From contig NZ_CP011542.1 of NCBI RefSeq assembly GCF_001020985.1, positions 1,054,001 through 1,118,000 on the forward strand: 64,000 bases of DNA, given 5' to 3'. Source of the DNA: Corynebacterium mustelae. Lineage in GTDB: Bacteria; Actinomycetota; Actinomycetes; Mycobacteriales; Mycobacteriaceae. The position numbers were made by a program, and so were the translations under genes. Positions 44,691-51,914 of this stretch are shown piece after piece; position 1 is the first letter of the stretch, and each line of letters opens with the position of its first letter. The notes below the pieces were generated by a model. It worked only from the letters and a program-made list of their open reading frames with translations. It did no database searches and was not told the DNA's origin.

Positions 44691-45467
44691 ATGAAAGTTA
44701 CTGATGGAAATTTCTCCGCAGTGGTCACCGGTGGTGCATCGGGTTTGGGCGCTGCCACTGCTCGTATGCTTGCCGACGCCGGGGTCACCGTTCTAGCCTT
44801 CGACTTAGAGTCTAGCATCGCCAAAGCGCGCGAAACCGGCACCGCCAAGGAGTCGATTACCTACCTGCCTATCGACGTCACCGATTTCGAACAGGTCAAG
44901 GCGGGTGTGGAACAAGCCGCCGCACTCGCACCACTTCGGGTGGCAGTCAACTGCGCCGGAATCTGCCCATCCATGCGAATCGTCGGCCGCAACGGCTCCC
45001 ACGATCCGAAATTGTTCGCCACCACTATAAATGTCAACTTGATCGGCACCTTCAACGTGTTAAACGCGGCCGCCGGGGTAATGTCCAGCCAAGAACCTGT
45101 CGACGCCGATGGGCAACGCGGCGTGATCATTAATACCGCATCCGTCGCGGCATTTGAGGGGCAGATCGGCCAGGCCGCCTATGCGGCGTCGAAAGGCGGG
45201 GTGCATTCCCTCGCCATCTGTGCTGCCCGGGATCTTGCCGGGGTAGGGGTGCGGGTAGTCGCCATCGCGCCGGGCATTGTGGAAACCCCCATGATGGCGT
45301 CCATTTCCGACGAATACCGCACCGAACTGGAAAACTTGGTGCAATTCCCGAAGCGCATGGCCAAGCCGGAGGAATACGCGGCTCTGGTTGCCGCCATCGT
45401 TGACAACGGCTACCTCAACGGCGAAACCATCCGCATTGATGGCGCGCTGCGCATGCCGCCGAGGTGA
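44691..45467 (+). CDS. Short-chain dehydrogenase, 3-hydroxyacyl-CoA dehydrogenase type
   Basis: 258-residue SDR of the HSD17B10 (type II 3-hydroxyacyl-CoA dehydrogenase) branch. NAD-binding TGGASGLGAATARML is at residues 13-27, NCAGIC near 86, the catalytic Ser in NTASVAAFEG and YAASKGG with Tyr and Lys near 164, and IAPGIVETPM. It can oxidise 2-methyl-3-hydroxybutyryl-CoA in isoleucine breakdown. ATG 44691 starts the conserved protein; the open frame extends back into the dehydrogenase gene without meaning. A very stable terminator follows. Confidence 0.88.
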   Translation: MKVTDGNFSAVVTGGASGLGAATARMLADAGVTVLAFDLESSIAKARETGTAKESITYLPIDVTDFEQVKAGVEQAAALAPLRVAVNCAGICPSMRIVGRNGSHDPKLFATTINVNLIGTFNVLNAAAGVMSSQEPVDADGQRGVIINTASVAAFEGQIGQAAYAASKGGVHSLAICAARDLAGVGVRVVAIAPGIVETPMMASISDEYRTELENLVQFPKRMAKPEEYAALVAAIVDNGYLNGETIRIDGALRMPPR

Positions 45468-45468
45468 A

Positions 45469-45519
45469 AATACAAAATACCGGCCATCTGTGAAACACGG
45501 ATGGCCGGTATTTTGTATT
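45469..45519. terminator. Long bidirectional terminator hairpin
   Basis: AATACAAAATACCGGCCATC... pairs with its reverse complement over about 23 bp, with one G-T pair and a three-base loop (AAA). It ends in TATTTTGTATT on the plus strand and in an equivalent T-rich tail on the minus strand. It lies between the SDR gene and the convergent small membrane protein, whose stop codon it touches. Confidence 0.85.
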
Positions 45520-45745
45520 AAGGCTTGTCGTCGCGCGACCTGCTGTAGACACCCATGACAAAGAGAATGAGTGTGCCTAACGCAACTAAATTCCCAAACT
45601 GTTCCCAATCGAACGTGTCATTGACACCAACCAGTTTCAGGACATACATATAAGCAACCATGCCAATAACCAACGTTGCCCACCGGAATAATAGGCTCTT
45701 CCACGAAACATTAATCGTCCACGACGATGAGTGATTCTCAGCCAT
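45518..45745 (-). CDS. Small two-helix membrane protein
   Basis: 75-residue protein with two predicted transmembrane helices: about residues 18-41 (LLFRWATLVIGMVAYMYVL) and 49-67 (NLVALGTLILFVMGVY), and a charged tail SRSRDDKP. No family is recognised. The start ATG is preceded by TTAGGAGAC. It is followed on its strand by the long terminator, and stands alone between two catabolic units. Confidence 0.6.
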   Translation of the reverse strand: MAENHSSSWTINVSWKSLLFRWATLVIGMVAYMYVLKLVGVNDTFDWEQFGNLVALGTLILFVMGVYSRSRDDKP

Positions 45746-45851
45746 ACTTATGTCTCCTAATTACAGTGGTAACACCCCAGTGCCGCCAGTCTAGCGAAAG
45801 TTATACGCCACGCCGCCGCTTCCTGTGGCGTCGATAAGTAAAAACTTTCGG

Positions 45852-47015
45852 TTAGGTCGCGTGACCCCGGTAGGGCTCCAACCCCCAATACGGGAAAATC
45901 GACTTCGACGTGGCTACCATCGGCGCGCAGGCCGTATTCGTCATGATGCGTTCGGGGCGAAAATCCGCCAACCCTGCTTCCGCAGCCACATCACCTAAGG
46001 TCATATCGGAAGCGCAGCGGGCACGGTCCTGCCAGTTTGGCGGCAGTTTTGCGTGTAAGTCAAGCTCGGCACCCGCGACAGTAGCCAAGACCTGGGTCCA
46101 CGCACGCGCCACCGAATCCCGATAGTAACCCCCACCACCAATTGCCACCCACTTGCCGCATGCGAATTTCTCCGCCCACCGGGCAACACTGCGATACGCC
46201 AGCGTCATGGCGTTGATGGACAAATCCAGATCAGCAAGTGGGTCGTTAACATGTGGATCAGCCCCATGCTGTGAAATGATGATTTCCGGACGAAACCGCT
46301 GCAACAGCGGTGGAATGATCCCATGCACCGCCTGCAGCCACTCAATATCCGTGACATGGCGGGGCAGTGCGATATTAATCGCAGTGCCAGCCGCTTCACT
46401 ACCACCGATATCGTGGGCAAAACCTGTGTGCGGAAACAGATACAACCCGGACTCATGCACGGAAAACGTCAATACACGTGGATCATTCCAAAACATTTCC
46501 TCAACGCCGTCGCCGTGGTGGGCATCCAAATCGATATAAGCTACCCGAGAGGCACCATTATCCAACAACCACTGGATCGCGGCACCCGCATCGTTATACA
46601 TGCAAAAACCACGCTGGGCATGCGCACTAGCATGGTGTAATCCACCCGAGAGATTCACGGCACGGCTATGGCTTCCCAACCACACCGCCTGGGTGGCGGC
46701 AACAGTGGCGCCGACCACCCGAGCCGCCACTTTCGGCAACTCCGGCACCACCGGGTGCTCGTGGTCACCGATACCCGCCTCGGGGTGCGGCTCGCCTGAC
46801 TGTAGCGCCGCAATGTAGTCGTCAGAATGCACTAACCGGACGTATTCGTCGCAATCACCGGGTGGTTCGACAATATCGAATAGATCTAACACCCCGAAGT
46901 GCTCCGAAAGCTCCATGGCAAGCCGCACCCGATCCGGACCCATCGGGTGGTCGTCACCAAAGGAATATTCCAATAACTCAGCGGTATGAACTAAAAGCGG
47001 TTTCGGTGACGTCAT
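45852..47015 (-). CDS. acuC: AcuC-type protein deacetylase (histone deacetylase family)
   Basis: 387-residue zinc-dependent deacetylase of the class I HDAC/AcuC family. The catalytic His pair is in SGGLHHASAHAQRGFCMYND, the zinc-binding Asp and His in YIDLDAHHGDGVEEMF, a second zinc Asp in QHGADPHVNDPL, and the transition-state Tyr in GGGGYYRDS. In Bacillus, AcuC removes acetyl groups from acetyl-CoA synthetase. I chose ATG 47015 because GAGGAGG lies six bases upstream; an ATG at 47021 abuts that site. It follows the Pat-type acetyltransferase gene on the same strand, giving a likely acetylation/deacetylation pair. Confidence 0.9.
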   Translation of the reverse strand: MTSPKPLLVHTAELLEYSFGDDHPMGPDRVRLAMELSEHFGVLDLFDIVEPPGDCDEYVRLVHSDDYIAALQSGEPHPEAGIGDHEHPVVPELPKVAARVVGATVAATQAVWLGSHSRAVNLSGGLHHASAHAQRGFCMYNDAGAAIQWLLDNGASRVAYIDLDAHHGDGVEEMFWNDPRVLTFSVHESGLYLFPHTGFAHDIGGSEAAGTAINIALPRHVTDIEWLQAVHGIIPPLLQRFRPEIIISQHGADPHVNDPLADLDLSINAMTLAYRSVARWAEKFACGKWVAIGGGGYYRDSVARAWTQVLATVAGAELDLHAKLPPNWQDRARCASDMTLGDVAAEAGLADFRPERIMTNTACAPMVATSKSIFPYWGLEPYRGHAT

Positions 47016-47139
47016 GGTCATCCTCCTCACACCTTTTGGCAGATTCTGTGGTTTTGGTAGTGTGAACGCCGTCAGGTTTGTGCTTAAAAACCCAGGGCTT
47101 AAAAAGTTGGTAGAGATAATTAACCGAAAAACAACCCGG

Positions 47140-49782
47140 CTACAAGGAACGCGTAAGCGGATCGCGTTCAGCAGCAAGCGGTGCCACCCGAAGCCTGGCA
47201 CCTACTATCGCAGTATCATCGATACCTGCAATCACTGGATTTAATTCCACCTCCACGATCGAAGCAATATCGTCTTTGAGCTGGGAAACCTTCATAATGA
47301 CCTGTTCCAAGGTGTCTAATCGGCTTGGTTTCGTCCCTCGATAGCCATGCAACAGTGGTGCAGCAGACAACCCGTCCAGCATGCTACGGGCGTCGATTCG
47401 GCGAACTGGCGGCACCCGCCACGACAAGTCCCCCAACAAGTCAGTGGAAATACCGGCGATTCCAGCCGAGATCATTGGGCCCAATACTGGGTCTTCAATT
47501 GCAGATATGGTCAGCGATGCGCCTGGTTTCACCGTGGGTTGAACGACCGGCAGCAATGCGGCGGGAGAATCATCCGTGGCATCGGCGACTCCAAGGTTAT
47601 GCGCCAAGTCTGTAAGCGACGCCCACGCTTGACGCATCATATCCGCATCGGCGATATGGCGAATAACGGCGTTTAATTCCGGCCGCCCCCGAACCACCGG
47701 ATGCACTGACTTCAACACCACATTCCAGCCATATTCCTCTGCAGCTTTGATTGCAGCATCCACCGAATTCACTGGCTGCCACGGCACGATATTGATTCCA
47801 TAAGCAGAAAGAATCTGTGATGTCTCTGCATCAGTTGCCCACCGACCATCAGGCGAATCAGCAACAATGCCAGCCACGATCTCTTTCACCTGCGCACTAT
47901 CACCGGTTCCTAATTCATCATCAGGATGAGGCCGAGCCGCAGCACGCAACCGTTCGTTATCGACAATCGCGGATACAGCTTCTAGCGCATCAGCGTAGGT
48001 GGTATACACCGGCAATTGCCCGAAGGTTTCTTCCTCATCAGCCACCGAAGGCGTAAACTCCCGAAAACCGACGAATGTCGCCATCAACGGTGTGCCAGTG
48101 CCGGCGGCAGCCAACGTGCTTAGGCCTTGCCAGGCACGTTCTAAAACCGGTTCGTTGATTTCCACAATGCCGGTGAACACCAGATCTGTCCGGGGATCAT
48201 CAAGAGCCGCCTCGGTTTGGTCGATAATGCCCAACGGGTCACCAGTGACGGTTATCGAGGTGGGGGAGAACCCGAACCGCTCTGCGGACTGTCGCATTTG
48301 TTCGCTAAGACCCGCCGAATTAGAAATCAAAGTAATACATCGCCCCTTGGGCACTGGCTGCCTAGCTAAGAACTGGGCGATGTCATACATTCCATCGCGC
48401 CGGGTGACAACCATGGCACCAGTTTCTCGGATTACTTTATCCAATGCATCAGGTGAGGCGGTGGTTAATCCTTCTAGCTCGTAATGGCGAGCAGATTTCA
48501 ACGCCCGCGATGGAATAAACACCACCACGTATTTTTCTAAGGCTAACCGGCGCAATACCCGAAAAAACTTTCGTGGGTTTCCAACAACATCAAGGGAGAG
48601 CAAACAAATCTTGGTGCGTTCGTCATCCGCCCAAAACTGGATCACGTCGTTGCCGGTCACATCGGCGAAGGAACCAGCCGAGATAAATGAACTAAGACCG
48701 CTGCCGCGACTAAGAGCGTGCGATAGCGTAAGCGTTGCCACCCCAGCGGATTGAGTGAACAATCCAATCGAGCCGCGTTTGGGCATCGGGGCAGGAGAAG
48801 CATTAAGTCGCACATTGGGATCAGTATTGATAAGCCCCAAGGCGGCTGGTCCTAAAGCGCGCAGGCCGTAGGATCTGGCCTGCTGGATGAAGTTAACTGT
48901 GTCTTCCCGGGAGACTTTGGGGTTGTGTCCTTGGGCTAAGAATACGACACCAACGGCGTTTTTTTCGGCGGCGGCTGCCAAAATGTCGTCGACATGGCTT
49001 GCGTCGTGGCTCATAACTACCAAGTCAATGTCGCCGACGATGGTGCGTAGGTGTTCAGCTGCTGTCATCGAATCGTGATCGTGGGTGGCGATGTGGATTT
49101 GCCCCGAGAACCTTGCGGAAACGATCTGTGGGACGATGCGCTGAAGATCGTCGACGTCGCCCACAATTGCCACGGATGTGGGGTTTAATAGTCGCCTAAT
49201 GGAGCTGGCTTCCGCGCGTAGCTCCCGGCGCTCCATTACTTCCTTCGAGGTAGCAGAGGCCTCGATGGGGAAATCGACGACGATAAAGCCGTCTTCCAAC
49301 TCGGGTTTAACCTCATAGCCAGCTCGGATGAACACTTGAACCATCGAGCGGTTCTCGGTCAGGATCTCCGCAAAGAACCGCTCGATTTCGCATTCCCGGC
49401 CAATCTGGGCCAGGTGCTCCAACAGGATATTGCCAGCCCCTCTACCATGATGATCGTCTTGGACTAGAAACGAAACATCTGCCACTCGGGCAGGCAAGAA
49501 TTGCTCGACGACTTCGTAGCGGGCGGTGGCGACGATTTTTTCGCGTTCTATTAGTACCAAAGTGACTGAGTTGTGAAAATCGATGTCTAGCCATTGCTTA
49601 AGATCATCATCAGACAGTGTGGGGTGAGTGGAGAAAAACCGCAGGTATTTTGATTTTGGTGAGACCCGGGCGTAAAACTTGATTATTTCCTCCCGGTCAT
49701 TAGGGCGGATGGGGCGTAAAGTCGCGATGCCACCGTCATTGAGGATGACGTCGGCTTCCCAGTGCTTGGGGGCGGTGGGCAT
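47140..49782 (-). CDS. GNAT-acyl-CoA synthetase fusion, Pat-type lysine acetyltransferase
   Basis: 880-residue multidomain protein. Residues about 1-175 are a GNAT domain (TLRPIRPNDREEI, ARVADVSFLVQDDHHGRGAG with the acetyl-CoA pyrophosphate loop, NRSMVQVFIRAGYE). Residues about 195-640 are a CoA-binding/ligase-CoA (ADP-forming synthetase alpha) part, and about 650-870 an ATP-grasp part (ILSAYGINIVPWQPV...VVLKSVHP). The S-H-T-G segment with the catalytic phospho-histidine of ADP-forming synthetases is not recognisable (HYELEGLTTASPDAL lies there), as in PatZ-type regulators. I infer protein lysine acetylation of acyl-CoA synthetases. acuC follows 124 bases on. Confidence 0.85.
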   Translation of the reverse strand: MPTAPKHWEADVILNDGGIATLRPIRPNDREEIIKFYARVSPKSKYLRFFSTHPTLSDDDLKQWLDIDFHNSVTLVLIEREKIVATARYEVVEQFLPARVADVSFLVQDDHHGRGAGNILLEHLAQIGRECEIERFFAEILTENRSMVQVFIRAGYEVKPELEDGFIVVDFPIEASATSKEVMERRELRAEASSIRRLLNPTSVAIVGDVDDLQRIVPQIVSARFSGQIHIATHDHDSMTAAEHLRTIVGDIDLVVMSHDASHVDDILAAAAEKNAVGVVFLAQGHNPKVSREDTVNFIQQARSYGLRALGPAALGLINTDPNVRLNASPAPMPKRGSIGLFTQSAGVATLTLSHALSRGSGLSSFISAGSFADVTGNDVIQFWADDERTKICLLSLDVVGNPRKFFRVLRRLALEKYVVVFIPSRALKSARHYELEGLTTASPDALDKVIRETGAMVVTRRDGMYDIAQFLARQPVPKGRCITLISNSAGLSEQMRQSAERFGFSPTSITVTGDPLGIIDQTEAALDDPRTDLVFTGIVEINEPVLERAWQGLSTLAAAGTGTPLMATFVGFREFTPSVADEEETFGQLPVYTTYADALEAVSAIVDNERLRAAARPHPDDELGTGDSAQVKEIVAGIVADSPDGRWATDAETSQILSAYGINIVPWQPVNSVDAAIKAAEEYGWNVVLKSVHPVVRGRPELNAVIRHIADADMMRQAWASLTDLAHNLGVADATDDSPAALLPVVQPTVKPGASLTISAIEDPVLGPMISAGIAGISTDLLGDLSWRVPPVRRIDARSMLDGLSAAPLLHGYRGTKPSRLDTLEQVIMKVSQLKDDIASIVEVELNPVIAGIDDTAIVGARLRVAPLAAERDPLTRSL

Positions 49783-49838
49783 AGGTAGATCACATCCTAC
49801 TGCTAGATTTTGTGATCTATACTACATTCTCTAAAAGT

Positions 49839-49854
49839 ATTTCGGTGTTGAAAT
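49839..49854. promoter_or_regulatory. 16-bp element upstream of the Pat-type gene
   Basis: ATTTCGGTGTTGAAAT has arms ATTTC/GAAAT and matches the mmsA-upstream palindrome at 12 of 16 positions. It lies 57 bp before the start of the minus-strand gene. Confidence 0.3.
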
Positions 49855-50024
49855 AACTTAGGAATTTTCTAAATTTATTCAACGGGTGGCAGGTGTATCG
49901 ACGGGGGTAAAAAACTTGCTGTAAATCTGCGTTTTCCGCTGTTTGGGGGCTATTTTATAACAAAGCGGCATACTTTTGATTTTCAAGTTCCTAGTGCTGT
50001 CAGTTTTATGACAAAGTAAGGGGC

Positions 50025-50552
50025 ATGATTCGCCGTTTATTCACCGCAGCCACATTGGCTGTAGCCGTAGCATTTAGTGGCGCTCCACTTGCCGCCGCGC
50101 AACCGCTGCCTGGAAGCAGCACTGTTCAGTTTGTACTTCCTAATGATGTTTTGGCTTTCGCGGATCAACATCACATTGTGGTGCCAGAGCAACTTCGCCC
50201 TGACGATACTCCAGTGTTAACCTCCGACTTGCGGGCACGATTGAAGTCTGCCACCGAGAAACACCTCACCCAGTCTGGGCATAAACTAGATCTTCATGCG
50301 CAGGCGATTGCTCAGGAATGGGCTCAGCAGGCGGTTAGCGGTCAGGTGGTTTTCTACGGAAACGCTGGTGACGGAGTTACTCACCTGGATAAAGGAAGCG
50401 GAAACGTTTACAAGATGACCCCAGCTGAGGCAGAAGCTCACATTGCATGGCTCAGCCGAACCCCGAATGATTTGCCAGGCGGTAAGCACTTTGGTGTTGC
50501 AACGGCTGCTAAAAGTGGGCATGTTTATTTGGTGGAGTACTTCCTGAACTAA
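50025..50552 (+). CDS. Secreted CAP-like protein, degenerate
   Basis: 175-residue exported protein. Signal peptide: MIRRLFTAATLAVAVAFSG with probable cleavage after AAAQ near residue 26. The C-terminal half aligns loosely with the CAP protein at 2597-3202: a helix AIAQEWAQQ corresponds to its DWANHLA, and the final HFGVATAAKSGHVYLVEYFLN to HFGVGVA...YVLQFAN. The S-E-N-I-A and G-H-R elements with the metal-site residues are missing. So it looks like a CAP derivative that lost the canonical pocket. No cysteines. It is monocistronic and ends in a strong terminator. Confidence 0.65.
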   Translation: MIRRLFTAATLAVAVAFSGAPLAAAQPLPGSSTVQFVLPNDVLAFADQHHIVVPEQLRPDDTPVLTSDLRARLKSATEKHLTQSGHKLDLHAQAIAQEWAQQAVSGQVVFYGNAGDGVTHLDKGSGNVYKMTPAEAEAHIAWLSRTPNDLPGGKHFGVATAAKSGHVYLVEYFLN

Positions 50553-50565
50553 AGACGTCACGACG

Positions 50566-50603
50566 AAATGGTGGTTCCTTTGTGTAAAAGGAGCCACCAT
50601 TTT
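50566..50603 (+). terminator. Hairpin terminator after the CAP-like gene
   Basis: AAATGGTGG-x-TCCTTT pairs with AAAGGA-x-CCACCATTT, one mismatch, loop of about five bases, then TTGCTG. It begins 14 bases after the stop codon. Confidence 0.75.
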
Positions 50604-50725
50604 GCTGTTGACCCTATCCGGGTGGGAAAGCTGCACGATTGTGACATAGTTTCCGGCAAATCGCTGTAACTAACCACCATTTATAAAATTGCTTGGTTAC
50701 ACTTTTAGCTTGCACAACCCAAGTT

Positions 50726-50734
50726 TGATAATCA
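50726..50734. promoter_or_regulatory. Short palindrome, possible Fur/Zur-type half element
   Basis: TGATAATCA (four-base arms around one base) upstream of the orphan surface-repeat gene. TGATAAT also occurs at 54842-54848, 100 bp before the main surface-repeat operon. Fur/Zur boxes are AT-rich palindromes of this style but longer, so this is only a lead. Confidence 0.2.
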
Positions 50735-50864
50735 TCTATTCCAATCGGAAAGCGGCCTTGCTGCATGGCTGGCTCGTCGTGACGCAAGCCGGAGCGAACG
50801 CTGCGGTCGGTAAACGGGGCCACGACATATGCCGAATGGGACGGGGAGGAAAGGCGCTTAACAC

Positions 50865-51788
50865 ATGCGAAAGCCACTGATCGTGCCGGTTGCGGTCATC
50901 ACAGCAACCGGGATGGCATTCCCACCAGTAAGCCAGGCAGATCCCACTGCCGGGCAACCAGAGAGGGTGTGCGCTAATAAGATGCTTCTGCACGAAGGCA
51001 CCACTGCGTTGCGAGTGGAGCGTATCGACGATAGCTTTACCCTGAAACTGCAAGACGAAACTTCGCATTACCACCCTGAAACCCAAATGCGGGAAGTAGA
51101 AGATGTGGTTATCGGTATTAAAGACAACAGTTACCTTGAGCGCACTGAAATGGAATTAGGTGACTCGAATCTGGATTTTCTGGGACCCGTGGGGGGACGG
51201 TTCTACAAAATGAGTGACGGGACGGGTGGTCGGGTTCACGTTGAATTTGATACCACCGCCTTGGATTTTGCCCAGCACAATAACAAGGTCACGACCCATC
51301 TTGATCCAGTTTCCATGCCAACCGATACGTCTTTCGGCATCTACTTGTATATCTCGTCTCGGGTGGAGCGGGAAGTACTCGTTGACTCGTTGCGAAGCGA
51401 CTACAGTTTCGACACGAAAAAGCCAGACCAGAATTCCTTTGCCTGGGGGTTCTCGAAGCCCGGTGTCTATACATTTGACGCGTACTACAGTGCTGGAACC
51501 CCGACGGGTGGCAAGATTCAAAGCCCGAAGAAGCGGCTTACGATCGTCGTTGGCGACGAGTACTTTAATAGGTGCAAGCAGGTAGCACTTCCGGAATCGG
51601 AGGCTAATAATCCGGTGCCAACGGAGACCACCCAGCCGAATTTCAACACGGACACAATCAATCCCAGCCAACCGGATACGCCGAAGGCGAAGGATAAATC
51701 TTCGTCCCAGGCATTGGCCAAAATCTTTGGCGTCCTCGGCGGCGCTTTAACCACGGTGTGGGAGTTTATCCGCAAGGTTTTTGCCTAG
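50865..51788 (+). CDS. Secreted surface-repeat protein, His-less paralogue
   Basis: 307-residue protein with a signal peptide (MRKPLIVPVAVITATGMAFP, cleavage near SQAD) and a C-terminal hydrophobic segment (about residues 285-303) after a Pro/Thr/Lys-rich stalk. The body is clearly paralogous to the C-terminal domain of the 54942 protein: LDFLGPVGGRFYKM matches LDFLVPVGEKFYHL, HLDPVSMPTDTSFGI matches HLEPITMPNDAIFGV, and WGFSKPGVYTFDAYY matches WAFTKPGVYRFKTFY. The H-A-H before the Trp is replaced by QNSFA, so the proposed metal ligands are absent. It stands apart from the ABC operon, separated by prfC. Confidence 0.72.
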   Translation: MRKPLIVPVAVITATGMAFPPVSQADPTAGQPERVCANKMLLHEGTTALRVERIDDSFTLKLQDETSHYHPETQMREVEDVVIGIKDNSYLERTEMELGDSNLDFLGPVGGRFYKMSDGTGGRVHVEFDTTALDFAQHNNKVTTHLDPVSMPTDTSFGIYLYISSRVEREVLVDSLRSDYSFDTKKPDQNSFAWGFSKPGVYTFDAYYSAGTPTGGKIQSPKKRLTIVVGDEYFNRCKQVALPESEANNPVPTETTQPNFNTDTINPSQPDTPKAKDKSSSQALAKIFGVLGGALTTVWEFIRKVFA

Positions 51789-51867
51789 TTTCCCGCCTGT
51801 TTTCACAGAGTGCGTAACTGCTTAGAATCTGTATAAGTGCAGCCGCTGCCCCAGATACCTCATGAAG

Positions 51868-51895
51868 CTTGACGGCCAGGCCGCTGGCTGTCAAG
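51868..51895. terminator. Two-sided hairpin between the surface-repeat gene and prfC
   Basis: CTTGACGGCCAG and CTGGCTGTCAAG pair over 12 bases with one mismatch around GCCG, between two convergent genes. Confidence 0.55.
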
Positions 51896-51914
51896 CATAA
51901 CAGCGTCCCGGTGA

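Larger units (their letters stand above)
50553..50864 (+). other. Intergenic region before the orphan surface-repeat gene
   Basis: About 310 bp. It begins with a terminator hairpin at 50566-50603 and then holds the likely promoter of the 50865 gene. A nine-base palindrome TGATAATCA lies at 50726-50734. Short open frames here have no support. Confidence 0.45.
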
